Program-made: the position numbers and the translations under genes
Notes under the pieces: generated by a model
Databases searched by the model: none
What the model was told of the DNA's origin: nothing
What the model saw: only the letters and a program-made list of their open reading frames with translations
Shown: one piece after another, positions 25,784 through 34,941 of the stretch
Numbering within the stretch: position 1 is the stretch's first letter
Layout of the letters: each line of letters begins with the position of its first letter
From: Planctomycetaceae bacterium
GTDB taxonomy: Bacteria; Planctomycetota; Planctomycetia; Planctomycetales; Planctomycetaceae
Direction of reading: 5' to 3'
NCBI GenBank assembly: GCA_014762625.1
Contig: JABURQ010000056.1
Location: forward strand, 1 to 64,000
DNA length: 64,000 nt

Positions 25784-26236
25784 ATGGCCTTTGTGTTTCA
25801 GCCGGGTGTTTATCGAAACAGCAATCTGTATTTGTTGCCTCGCCCCGTTTCAACGTTGCGTGTAACAGAGGGATGGGATTTCCAGCAATTCAAAGTTCCC
25901 CTCAAAGCCGGCGACGTGCATGTGGGACACTCGAAAGATGGTCTAAATATCCTGATCGAAGGGCAGTTTGGAACTCAGGACGGGTCGTTGAAGTTGAACG
26001 AAGAAGAGATGTTTGTCGCTTTGGAGTCGTTGAGGATGGCGTTGGATGTGACTTCTGATGCGGACAAGTTTGAGTTCTTCACTTATTACGACGTTTCCTC
26101 GTCAACGTATCGGAAATACAAAGCATGCTCGACGATTCGCTTGGAATATGATCTCTCCAGTCCGCATCTCTTTACCTATTCCGCGACGCTTCACGCCGAC
26201 GATCCCGCGATTTATTCTACCGCTCCGGGAGGTTGA
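25784..26236 (+). CDS. Distal tail-like protein
   Basis: A 150-residue beta-rich protein beginning MAFVFQPGVYRNSNLY, with KAGDVHVGHSKDGLNILIEGQFG and a late FTYYDVSSSTYRKYKACSTIRLEYD. Its place between tape measure and hub fits a distal tail protein (Dit-like) that forms the tip ring. The next start follows two bases later. Assignment is by position. Confidence 0.5.
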   Translation: MAFVFQPGVYRNSNLYLLPRPVSTLRVTEGWDFQQFKVPLKAGDVHVGHSKDGLNILIEGQFGTQDGSLKLNEEEMFVALESLRMALDVTSDADKFEFFTYYDVSSSTYRKYKACSTIRLEYDLSSPHLFTYSATLHADDPAIYSTAPGG

Positions 26237-26238
26237 GA

Positions 26239-27813
26239 ATGGCTGCAGGATTTGAAAGAACGATCCGACATTATCAGTCCGACGCGACGACTCTGGTAGG
26301 GAGCATCGAGAGTTCGGCGGTTGTCGGCTGTTGGTTTGAATTACATCGCCAGGGGGGATGTGGCGCGGGAGAACTCCGGCTCCAAGACGGATTTCTAGCA
26401 CGGAATCAGATCGATATCGGTGACTGGATATCTCTGGAGTACAGCCCCGACGATCGCTGGTATTTCGGACGCGTCGAATCCCGATCCGCGGATAGCCCTG
26501 CCGGAGTTCGTTTCCGCCTCGAAGGAATGGCCATTGAACTGAATGAAGTCTTTCCGGGAGGATTTGGCGAATCGGCCGAGGGCGTCCCTCCTCATCGCTA
26601 CGCCAACACGGATTTGTTCCAGAACGATCCCGATTACCTGCTGGAAACCTTCGACTCCGTCGCGACCACGGCTCAGCTCGTCCAGGCCCTGATGAATCAG
26701 TACGTGATCTCCGCGACAAATATCTCTCTCGATCCATTGGATATTGAAGAGGCCCCCGATGAAGCGGGGCTCACCAGTTTCAAATTTCGCGGCGAGGAAT
26801 CGGTCCGTTCGATTTTGAAGGATTTGGCACTGAGAGCCAATAATGCCAGTTGGGGTGTGGATGAAACCGGTGCGTTCTTTTTTTTACAACCGGTCACCAC
26901 TGTATCGACGACATATCGGGAAGGAGTTCATCTCAGTCGGCTGGAAGAATCCCGAGACCGCGATTTACTTTACAATCGCGTGCTGTTGACGGGTGGGTAT
27001 GTTTATGACGAACCGGTGAATTCGTTCAATCGGGCACGCGGATTCTATCGCTGGCGCGGACACTATCTGCAACCGGACAGTCGTGCGTTACATGGCGAAC
27101 GTCGTATCCGGCTATGGGTTCCCTGGATACGGACCGAGCCTGATTCTCTCGCCTTCATTCGAGAGTTCTTTCGCACCTATTCGCAGCCTGTCTCGATTTA
27201 CTTTCTCGAAGCTCCCGATCAATCCACCTTGTTAAGACCGTGGGATTCGGTGCTTCGACTGCTCGACCGAAACGGCTCGGAATTGATGACGTCGCAAATT
27301 GAAACCTTGCGAGTTCAGTTCGATCATACTCCCACATTTCGGATGGAGTTAGGACCCGCCGATCCGCATACACTCTGGCCCGAACCTCCCCAAGACGAGC
27401 GGTGGGAAACGCCGGAGAATCATGGGAATGGTGGAAGTGTCTCTCTGACCCCCGACCCGACATCGTTCAATGAATCTTCAGTCAGTTCACTCGATTCGCT
27501 GACGTCAATGAGTTCGGTCCTGTCACTCACCAGCGAAGAGACCGTAACGACGCTGGAACCGACGACGACATTCGAGTCGACGACCACTCTTGAGCCTACA
27601 ACCACCCAACAATCGACAACATCGCAAGAACCGTCGACAACAGAAGTTCCGGGAACCACGTCCTCACAGTCAAGCGATTTCGGTGGGGGAGAAACCGTGA
27701 CTTCTATCGGACAGTCTGGGACCGAAGTCCCCTCAAGTGCAACGACCACTGACAATACCACGAATGACAGTGTCACCAGTGAAACATCCACAGCGCAGAC
27801 AACGGCAACTTAG
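26239..27813 (+). CDS. Tail hub-like protein with mucin-like Ser/Thr tail
   Basis: A 524-residue protein. Residues 1-395 resemble phage tail hub or late-control proteins: GDWISLEYSPDDRWYFGRVESRS, EGMAIELNEVFPGG, a YVISATNISLD region and LLTGGYVYDEP. Residues about 400-524 are of a different kind: by hand count 64 of 125 are Ser or Thr, with runs of EPTTT and ESTTT and little hydrophobic content, like a mucin or O-glycosylated stalk. Three sugar-related genes follow. The start at 26239 has a ggagg site seven bases upstream. The tail domain may bind hosts or be glycosylated. Confidence 0.68.
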   Translation: MAAGFERTIRHYQSDATTLVGSIESSAVVGCWFELHRQGGCGAGELRLQDGFLARNQIDIGDWISLEYSPDDRWYFGRVESRSADSPAGVRFRLEGMAIELNEVFPGGFGESAEGVPPHRYANTDLFQNDPDYLLETFDSVATTAQLVQALMNQYVISATNISLDPLDIEEAPDEAGLTSFKFRGEESVRSILKDLALRANNASWGVDETGAFFFLQPVTTVSTTYREGVHLSRLEESRDRDLLYNRVLLTGGYVYDEPVNSFNRARGFYRWRGHYLQPDSRALHGERRIRLWVPWIRTEPDSLAFIREFFRTYSQPVSIYFLEAPDQSTLLRPWDSVLRLLDRNGSELMTSQIETLRVQFDHTPTFRMELGPADPHTLWPEPPQDERWETPENHGNGGSVSLTPDPTSFNESSVSSLDSLTSMSSVLSLTSEETVTTLEPTTTFESTTTLEPTTTQQSTTSQEPSTTEVPGTTSSQSSDFGGGETVTSIGQSGTEVPSSATTTDNTTNDSVTSETSTAQTTAT

Positions 27814-27842
27814 CCCACAATCGAATCCTTCGGAGAGAAACC

Positions 27843-28916
27843 ATGTCGCTGTTCTACCGCATGGCCGCAGACAAGACGAAGCAACCGGTGGCTCTCGCGA
27901 ATCAGTTCGCCGGGACAGAATCTGCCGCCTGTTGGTTAATCGGAGGCGGTCCCTCGCTAAACGAATTGCCGATCTCCGAGATCGTCAATTCGCCGTTCCC
28001 TCAAATGACGACCAATCTCGCCGGTCATGGTCTCCTCAGACCGACATTTTGGACCTCTTACGACCCCTCTGTCAGATTTCATCGGTCCATCTATCTCGAC
28101 CCTTCGATCATGAAGTTCGTACATCCGCGGCGCGCCATGGATCTGGTTCCCGAGACAACGTTCAAAGTTTGTGATTGTCCCAACCTCTATTTTTTCGAGC
28201 CGGAGACGGATCGCGGGTTTGCGAATTTTCTGTCGCCTCAAAGCTCCACCATCGTCGACTGGAACGACACGCTGGTTCAAGCCATCGATCTGCTGTATCA
28301 ACTCGGTTTTCGCCGTGTGTATCTCGTCGGCACCGAAATGATCGTTCATCCTTCCGAGAACTGGATCGAGGAAGCCGCAAAAGTGGGCGTGACTTATGAC
28401 CCCTGGATGCTGTTGGGAGATTTCTCGAAACAGTGCGAAGCGGCGGGACTGTCGCGAGAACGACAGGCAGAACTGGGAACCGGGGATCAATATCATTTTG
28501 ACGAACAAAAACCGTTGGCGGCGTCCATCAATACCGATGCGCATTACTTTCGCGTCGCCCAGTATCTCCGATTGTGCCGACGCGCCATCTCTCTCGCCGG
28601 CATGAGTCTGGTTTCGGCAACTCCAGGGAGTCGGCTGAATGACTATTTCCCCTATGAGACCGTCGAACAAATCTGCCAACGGGAAAGTGAGCGGATTGGT
28701 TATCCGCCGGAATCGTCCGTGAAAGGGTTTTACACGGGGACCGCCGAGCGACAGACGGGAGGCAGCGGTCCGATGCGGGACTATCGTCCGCATCACTGGA
28801 AAACGAATGCTCCCACAAAAGCTCCAAACCCCGAGCAGAAACCGATTCCCGATCGAGACAAGTTGAAAGTTTATCTGAACGCTCCGCCCGAAGTGGAAAT
28901 CAGGGAGGAAGGTTAG
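27843..28916 (+). CDS. DUF115/sialyltransferase-like protein
   Basis: A 357-residue protein whose front half shows the nucleotide-sugar-binding look of DUF115 and related glycosyltransferases: CWLIGGGPSLNELP, TFWTSYDPSVRFH, IVDWNDTLVQAIDLLYQLGFRRVYLVGTE, and later GTGDQYHFDE and SLAGMSLVSATPGSRLNDYFPY. The C-terminal 80 residues are Pro-rich. It lies 29 bases after the hub gene. An enzyme that adds a sugar to a protein or glycan is likely, but the donor is unknown. Confidence 0.55.
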   Translation: MSLFYRMAADKTKQPVALANQFAGTESAACWLIGGGPSLNELPISEIVNSPFPQMTTNLAGHGLLRPTFWTSYDPSVRFHRSIYLDPSIMKFVHPRRAMDLVPETTFKVCDCPNLYFFEPETDRGFANFLSPQSSTIVDWNDTLVQAIDLLYQLGFRRVYLVGTEMIVHPSENWIEEAAKVGVTYDPWMLLGDFSKQCEAAGLSRERQAELGTGDQYHFDEQKPLAASINTDAHYFRVAQYLRLCRRAISLAGMSLVSATPGSRLNDYFPYETVEQICQRESERIGYPPESSVKGFYTGTAERQTGGSGPMRDYRPHHWKTNAPTKAPNPEQKPIPDRDKLKVYLNAPPEVEIREEG

Positions 28917-29567
28917 ATGACAACATCCGTCATTATCCCTCAGTACGGCGAGTTTGATCTGACGCAACGCCTGATTCGTAATCTCGAAGTTTACGAACAT
29001 CCCACCACGGAGTTGATTATTGTCGATGATGGGAGTCCTGAATTGGACCGTTTCCATGCCCCGCCAATAAACCATCTGAAAGTGGTGGCTCAACCGCATC
29101 GGGGAGTCACCGCCGCCTGGAACCGGGGAGTTCATCATTCCTGCGGAGAGGTTCTGATTTTCCTGAATAATGATGTGACATGCACTGGGGCGTGGATCTC
29201 TCGATTGCGGGAACCGCTGGAAGATCGAAACGTCGTGCTGGCCGGCCCACGAATGCGACGAGAGCGACTGATTCCGCATGCGGTGGCTCAGGAATTTTCT
29301 CGGTGCGTTCTGGAAGGATGGTGTTTTGCCGTCCGACGACAGGACTTTCTCCGTGTGGGCGGTTTTGACGAACGGTTCGAGATGTATTTTTCGGACACCG
29401 ATTTTCAATGGCGACTCTTGAAAATGAATCAACAGGGATGTTTGAGAGAAGTCCCGGATCTCCCTTTGAAACATGCGGGACATGCCACCACTCGCCATCT
29501 CGATCGACGACGCGATGTTCACGCCTCGGATCGCAGGAAATTTCTTCAGAAATGGAGTTGCAGATGA
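28917..29567 (+). CDS. Family 2 glycosyltransferase
   Basis: A 216-residue soluble GT-A enzyme. Seen motifs are VIIPQYGEFDLTQRLIRNLE, LIIVDDGSPE (nucleotide binding), GVTAAWNRGVHHSCGEVLIFLNNDV, and the late GGFDERFEMYFSDTDFQWRL with the acidic residues of family 2. It begins one base after the gene before and overlaps the next by four bases. No membrane segment is visible, so a lipid-linked acceptor is less likely than a protein. It probably acts on the adjacent tail hub or on a particle glycan. Confidence 0.82.
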   Translation: MTTSVIIPQYGEFDLTQRLIRNLEVYEHPTTELIIVDDGSPELDRFHAPPINHLKVVAQPHRGVTAAWNRGVHHSCGEVLIFLNNDVTCTGAWISRLREPLEDRNVVLAGPRMRRERLIPHAVAQEFSRCVLEGWCFAVRRQDFLRVGGFDERFEMYFSDTDFQWRLLKMNQQGCLREVPDLPLKHAGHATTRHLDRRRDVHASDRRKFLQKWSCR

Positions 29568-30535
29568 CTCTGTCTCCTCATCTGCTTCAAGTCTGTAATG
29601 TGGGGACGGTCGTCGGAGGGACGGGAGCCTGTGCGTGGACTGTGACGCGTGCTCTCCCTGACTGGAAACACACCGTGCTTTTTTTCAGCCCCGTCCGTCA
29701 GGAGACTCGAAAGGCTTTTGATGAGATCTCCGTGGAAACGATCTCCCGACTGAAACGCTCTGAGTTGGAAAAGTATGCTCCCGATCTGGTTCTCTATCAC
29801 AATACAGCCCGGCATCGAATCGAAGAAGAGTGCCTGACGTGGCGGGCGATCTACTATCAACATTCTCGGGTCGCCGCCTGGTCGGAGATCTCGACGGTCG
29901 CCTGTTCATCGTGGTTGTCGTCACAGGTTCCCGCCAAAGATCGTCCCGAGGTTTTGCAGCAGGCAGTTCCGAGGGCTGTCCGACCAATCTGCACCAGTCG
30001 TCGTGCCCGTTTGGGAGAAGAGATTGTGGTGGGGCGGATCTGTACGCCTTCTGACCGGAAATGGCCTCGGGAATTAATTCCCTGCTATCGACAACTGGCT
30101 CAGGAGCATCCCCAAATCGTCTGGGAGTTTGTCGGTTGCCCGAAGTCCTTGCAGGCGGAACTTCAACCCGCCGTCAATCATCGCGTCAATTTTCACGAAG
30201 CGGGTTGGGATGCCAGAAGCCATTATTGGAATTGGGATGTGCTTCTCTATCACCATCCCACACTGACCGAGTCATTCGGCAGAACCGTCGCCGAAGCGAT
30301 GAGAACGGGCTGCATTCCTGTTGTCGATCGTCGAGGTGGCTTTTGTGAACAGATCGAAGCAAACTCGGGGTTTCTCTGCGAGAATCTGGAGGAATTCTCC
30401 GCGGTGTTGCAGGTTCTCCGAGATCCGAGCGAAAGAATCGCTCGGAGTCGTCGATGTCGTGCCATCGGAGATGAGAAGTTTTCGCTGCGCGGATTTCGCA
30501 AACGGCTTTTGAACCAATTTCAGCGTCTGCTTTAA
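29564..30535 (+). CDS. Family 4-type glycosyltransferase
   Basis: A 323-residue GT-B enzyme with an N-terminal NVGTVVGGTGACAWTV glycine-rich loop and the C-terminal family 4 signature LTESFGRTVAEAMRTGCIPVVDRRGGFCEQI (E-x7-E). It overlaps the previous gene in an ATGA start. It is the last gene of the phage-like block and ends four bases into the convergent AAA ATPase gene. Together with the two genes before it, it makes a small sugar-transfer module. Confidence 0.8.
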   Translation: MTLSPHLLQVCNVGTVVGGTGACAWTVTRALPDWKHTVLFFSPVRQETRKAFDEISVETISRLKRSELEKYAPDLVLYHNTARHRIEEECLTWRAIYYQHSRVAAWSEISTVACSSWLSSQVPAKDRPEVLQQAVPRAVRPICTSRRARLGEEIVVGRICTPSDRKWPRELIPCYRQLAQEHPQIVWEFVGCPKSLQAELQPAVNHRVNFHEAGWDARSHYWNWDVLLYHHPTLTESFGRTVAEAMRTGCIPVVDRRGGFCEQIEANSGFLCENLEEFSAVLQVLRDPSERIARSRRCRAIGDEKFSLRGFRKRLLNQFQRLL

Positions 30536-32022
30536 TCCGCAGCGACGCACCGTTCTTCCGCCCACTCGCGTAACTGGCTGACTTTCTCTCCCATGAGCAC
30601 TGAAAGCGGTTTCGTGCCGGCAATCTCGTCGAGGAGGTGTTGGTCGGAAAGTTCCACTCCCTCGCGAAAAGCGGCGAACAGGCCGCTGATGACAACCTGT
30701 TCGATTTCCGAACCGCCGAAGTCCGCGGCGGCGTCGCTCAGTTTTTCGAGATCGAACTGAGAGGGTTTTCGGTCACGGCGAGCGAGGTGGATTTCAAAGA
30801 TTTTCTCGCGAGCTTTCTGGGAAGGAAGGTCGATGAAAAAGACCTCGTCGAAGCGTCCTTTGCGCATCAGTTCCGGCGGCAGAGAAGAGACATCGTTGGC
30901 GGTGGCAATGATGAAAATGGGGTGTCGATGATCCTGCATCCAGGAGAGTAAGGTGCCAAACATCCGTTTCGACAAACCGCCATCAGCGGAGGAAGTGCTT
31001 GCCGAGGCAAAAGCTTTTTCGATTTCATCAATCCAGAGAATCACGGGGGCCATCGCTTCCGCCTGCGCGAGTGCCTGCCGAAGCTGGCTTTCACTTTCTC
31101 CAATGAATTTTTGATACAGGACCCCCGGATCGAGTCTCAAGAGGGGCATTTGCCAATCGGAGGCGACCGCTTTGGCACACAGGCTTTTCCCGCATCCCGG
31201 GATCCCCAACATCATAATCCCCCGCGGCGGTTCGAGTCCAAATTCCTGCGCTTCGCGAGAAAACCCTCCGCGTCTTTGTTTTAACCAGGCTTTGAGGTTT
31301 CGCATACCGCCGACATCTTCGACCGAGAAATCGACCCCTATCGATTCCAGGCATCCGGCCGACCCAAGAACGGTTCTTTTAGTCTCTATGATGCGGGGAA
31401 GGTCTGATTGATCGAGGTGATAGTCATCATAGATGGCGGAAGCGATGACCCGTTCGGCTTCATCGCAGGTGAGCCCTCGCAAGCTCTGTACGAGATGTTC
31501 GAGCTGCTTGGCCGTGATCTTCGAGGTCACATTCCGCAAAGACTCTTCCCCCACTTTTTTATAGGTGGCTCGGACAAGCTCCTCAAGCTCTTCCGAAGTT
31601 GGCCACGGGAACTCATAGCGAATGGTCAGACGACGGATTTCATCCGGGAGCGGCAGCGCGTCGACCAGAATGACGGTCGATCGACGTTCGCGACATCTCT
31701 GAAACAGGTCTCTCAAATGTCGATAAACGAGCGCGTCTTTGCCGTGAACTCCCAAATCCCGGAAAATAAAAACGTAGGATCCAATACAATCCTGCACGTA
31801 GGAAAGTGCTTCCGTCAGTGAAGAAGGTTGAATCACCGCCGACCGTCGGATCCCTTCACCATCGAACGGAACCAACCCCTGCGTCATCGACCACTCCAGA
31901 AGTGACCGATTCATCTCCCGCGCGGTTTCGTGTATCTGTTTCAGAACTCGTAACTCATCGTTCGACTGAACGGCGATCAGAGGATGACCGGATTGGATCA
32001 ACAGTTTCAAAGACTCAGTCAT
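30532..32022 (-). CDS. Ycf46-like AAA+ ATPase
   Basis: A 496-residue protein of the Ycf46 type known from cyanobacteria and relatives. The N-terminal part ([22 protein letters not shown]) is the family-specific domain. The C-terminal AAA+ module has [13 protein letters not shown] (Walker A), [11 protein letters not shown] (Walker B), sensor TANDV and a late [10 protein letters not shown] arginine finger segment. The ATG at 32022 with gaggtgg upstream fits the family start; an ATG at 32085 would add 21 residues. It faces the glycosyltransferase gene tail to tail. The substrate is unknown. Confidence 0.85.
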   Translation of the reverse strand: MTESLKLLIQSGHPLIAVQSNDELRVLKQIHETAREMNRSLLEWSMTQGLVPFDGEGIRRSAVIQPSSLTEALSYVQDCIGSYVFIFRDLGVHGKDALVYRHLRDLFQRCRERRSTVILVDALPLPDEIRRLTIRYEFPWPTSEELEELVRATYKKVGEESLRNVTSKITAKQLEHLVQSLRGLTCDEAERVIASAIYDDYHLDQSDLPRIIETKRTVLGSAGCLESIGVDFSVEDVGGMRNLKAWLKQRRGGFSREAQEFGLEPPRGIMMLGIPGCGKSLCAKAVASDWQMPLLRLDPGVLYQKFIGESESQLRQALAQAEAMAPVILWIDEIEKAFASASTSSADGGLSKRMFGTLLSWMQDHRHPIFIIATANDVSSLPPELMRKGRFDEVFFIDLPSQKAREKIFEIHLARRDRKPSQFDLEKLSDAAADFGGSEIEQVVISGLFAAFREGVELSDQHLLDEIAGTKPLSVLMGEKVSQLREWAEERCVAAD

Positions 32023-32254
32023 GGCGGCCACCTCGCGTGAATGAGAGACGAACAGAATCGCCTTGGCGGAATTCGACATTCGCACAGCCGATCATCAATC
32101 TCAAGGGGTGGTCGGCGAAAATTCTGTCGAAATTGAAGGACCGTCTGGCTGGTCGCATGACATTTCTCCCCCCATTTTCGTAATATAAACTACTTCCGCG
32201 GTTCGACGATCGGTCGAAACGATCTTTCCACACCAACAAACCATTAAATACCAG

Positions 32255-34897
32255 ATGTTTTTAAAACTGGGACAACTTGTCTCCCGATTCTGGGGCTTGG
32301 TGCTGTCGGGGTGGATCCTGCTCATCACCGTGCTATTTTTCGTGACACCGTCATTTGAAAGCATGCTGCAGGAAGGGGAATTCGCGTTCCTCCCCGCGGA
32401 TTCTGAGAGTTTGATCGCGGAGAAGTTATTCGAAGAGGCGTTTCCCGACGATTTGTTGACGAGTACCGTTGTGATCGTCGCCCGTCGTCCCACTCGAAAA
32501 GAGGGGTTGGCCCAGGAAGATCGGGATTATCTTCACAATACGCTGGTTCCACTCTTACGAGCCATCGGTGTGCGATCGAATGCCGCCGAAGACGAACCCG
32601 ACGAAGAACTGGAACGGAAAGCTCAACGCTACGCCGAACAGTTTCGGCATCTGCGATTGACCGAGGAAGAGTCGGACCTTGTTTATCGCGTTCGTGACTG
32701 GACGCATCCACGTATCGGACACCTACTCGATTCGAAAAACGGCGAAGCGACTCTCATTATCATCTCGTTGACGACCGAGTTCGCGGCGGATGTCAACATC
32801 CCCTTGATCGAGAAGATCGAACAACTGAGGAACGAACTCAAATTTCATCCCGACCCATCGCTGCGGATTCCCGATGGCATGGAACTCTCGCTCAGCGGAA
32901 CGGCAACGGTCGGACGCGATATGAGAACGGCGTCGAAAGAAAGCAGCGAACGGACGGAATCCGCGACAATTATCCTGGTGCTTGTGTTGTTGATCCTGAT
33001 CTATCGAGCCCCGCTGTTGGCGATCATTCCTCTGATGACCGTCGGGGTGGCCGTCACGACGTCGATGCTCGTCCTTTCCGGTCTTGCTTCCTGGGGTATT
33101 TTAAGCCTCTTCAAAGATATCGAAATCTTTATCACAGTTCTCGTTTATGGTGCGGGGGTCGATTATTGCCTGTTTTTGATCGCCCGTTACAAAGAGGAAC
33201 TCGACCAGAGGGCCACTTTCAAAGAAGCGACTGAGCGATCGATCGGGAAAGTGGGAGCCGCGTTAGCAGCCAGCGCGGGGACCTCGGGTATCGGCATCGG
33301 CATGATGTCTTTCGCCGAGTTTGGGAAGTTTCAGCAAGCTGGGAACGCGATCTTTATCGCTCTCATGATTTGCCTGTTGGCCGCTCTGACGTTTGCCCCC
33401 GCTCTGATTCGCATGTGCGGCAAGTGGGCGTTCTGGCCCTATATGCCGCACGAAACGACACAACGCATGCAGTGGCTCTCCCCCACGACCTTTCTGGGTA
33501 AAGTCATGAAAGGTGATGTCATCGAGCAGTTCTGGTCGTCGATGTGCGATCGGATCGAACGAGCTCCCGCAAAAATCTGGCTGCTGACTGTCTCCGTGAT
33601 GGTCCCGTTTGCCGTTGTGGGAACAATTTTTATCGACCAACTCAGCTACGGCTTATTATCCGAACTCCCGGAACATTATCTGAGCGTGCAAGGAGCCAAA
33701 GCCGCACAAAAACACTTTCCCGCCGGAGAAACAGGTCCGGCGCACGTGTTACTCCAGAACACGTCGATCGATTTTACCGACTCGGAAGTGATCGAAGAAC
33801 TGGGGCGATTGACGGATAAAATTAAAGCTCAAAAAAAGGAATTGGACGTTTCCGATATTCGCAGTGTGACCGATCCCACGGGTATCACGGACCGAGCCGT
33901 CAAACATCAGCAGGAGCTCGAAAAAAATCTGGGGTTGGTCCAACGCCGGGTCATGAATCAGAAGATCCGGGAATATTACGTCACCCAAGTCGACGAACTC
34001 GATCACAGTATCACTCGGTTAGACCTGGTATTCACGAGCGATCCTTTCTCGCGCGACAGCATCGCAAATTTCAACTCCTTCCGTCAGCACATGAATGAAT
34101 TGATCGGCGAATTCGATCGAGCTCTTCAAACGCGGCACGCTCAAAACATCGAACTTCTGGAGAAAGAAATCCAGACCTTCAAAACAGAGATGGATCCTGA
34201 GGACGCTGACGACCGCACCGTACTTGCCGAACTCCGAGAAAGTCTCCAGCAGGAATCGGACCAGAATCTTCAAGCGACCCAACTTTACTTTCTGGGACCG
34301 ACGGCGAGTATCGCCGACTTGAAACAAGTCACGGACAGGGACCAGGTTCGTATCGAGACGTTAGTTCTCGCGGTGGTCTTTCTGATCCTGGTGATGCTCT
34401 TGCGACGCATCATGATCTCGTTCTATCTCCTCATGAGCGTATTCTTCACCTTTTTTGTTTCCCTGGGAGCGGCGGCTCTCCTCTTTTATCTGATGGATCC
34501 TTCGGGCTTCGCCGGTTTGGATTGGAAAGTTCCCGTCTTCCTGTTCACGATTTTGATTGCGGTGGGTGAAGACTACAACATCCTGCTCATGACCCGCATC
34601 GAGGAAGAACAGAAAAAGCACGGACTCGTGAAAGGGGCTCTGCTGGCGTTGCAAAAGACCGGAAGTATCATTTCCAGTTGCGGCGTGATTATGGCGGGGA
34701 CGTTTTCCTCGCTCATGTTCGGAACTCTACTCGGGATGCAGCAACTCGGGTTTGCGTTGGCGTTTGGCGTCTTGATCGATACGTTTATCGTGCGACCGAT
34801 CCTGGTGCCGGCGTGGCTGGTGATGTTATATCGTGGTTACTTCGGAAGATTCGGCAAGCTGCTGGGGGCTCCCTCCTCCTCCGGCGAACAGGAATGA
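32255..34897 (+). CDS. MMPL/RND-family exporter
   Basis: An 880-residue inner-membrane transporter with two sets of about six membrane helices separated by soluble loops, as in MMPL and SSD-domain exporters of lipids. The first set includes IILVLVLLILIYRAPLLAIIPLM and VYGAGVDYCLFLIARYKEE, a GxxxDY motif used for proton coupling; the second has VGEDYNILLMTRIEEEQ. A long coiled-coil loop (about residues 575-690, with ELEKNLGLVQRR and NIELLEKEIQTFK) is unusual for the family. The cargo is not known. It is followed by a PfkB kinase gene 45 bases later. Confidence 0.83.
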   Translation: MFLKLGQLVSRFWGLVLSGWILLITVLFFVTPSFESMLQEGEFAFLPADSESLIAEKLFEEAFPDDLLTSTVVIVARRPTRKEGLAQEDRDYLHNTLVPLLRAIGVRSNAAEDEPDEELERKAQRYAEQFRHLRLTEEESDLVYRVRDWTHPRIGHLLDSKNGEATLIIISLTTEFAADVNIPLIEKIEQLRNELKFHPDPSLRIPDGMELSLSGTATVGRDMRTASKESSERTESATIILVLVLLILIYRAPLLAIIPLMTVGVAVTTSMLVLSGLASWGILSLFKDIEIFITVLVYGAGVDYCLFLIARYKEELDQRATFKEATERSIGKVGAALAASAGTSGIGIGMMSFAEFGKFQQAGNAIFIALMICLLAALTFAPALIRMCGKWAFWPYMPHETTQRMQWLSPTTFLGKVMKGDVIEQFWSSMCDRIERAPAKIWLLTVSVMVPFAVVGTIFIDQLSYGLLSELPEHYLSVQGAKAAQKHFPAGETGPAHVLLQNTSIDFTDSEVIEELGRLTDKIKAQKKELDVSDIRSVTDPTGITDRAVKHQQELEKNLGLVQRRVMNQKIREYYVTQVDELDHSITRLDLVFTSDPFSRDSIANFNSFRQHMNELIGEFDRALQTRHAQNIELLEKEIQTFKTEMDPEDADDRTVLAELRESLQQESDQNLQATQLYFLGPTASIADLKQVTDRDQVRIETLVLAVVFLILVMLLRRIMISFYLLMSVFFTFFVSLGAAALLFYLMDPSGFAGLDWKVPVFLFTILIAVGEDYNILLMTRIEEEQKKHGLVKGALLALQKTGSIISSCGVIMAGTFSSLMFGTLLGMQQLGFALAFGVLIDTFIVRPILVPAWLVMLYRGYFGRFGKLLGAPSSSGEQE

Positions 34898-34941
34898 GTC
34901 TCTGCCCGACCATCTCCTCCTGAGAGGTGAGAGATTTCTTC

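Noticed and set aside
27957-29522. Long minus-strand frame of over 500 codons opposite the sugar-related genes
   Set aside because: The plus-strand genes there have clear glycosyltransferase motifs and coupled starts; the minus frame is His/Arg-rich shadow sequence.
16604-30535. Interpretation as a contractile tailocin or type VI-like system
   Set aside because: No sheath, baseplate wedge or spike gene is seen, while portal and coat genes are present; the parts fit a siphovirus-like particle.
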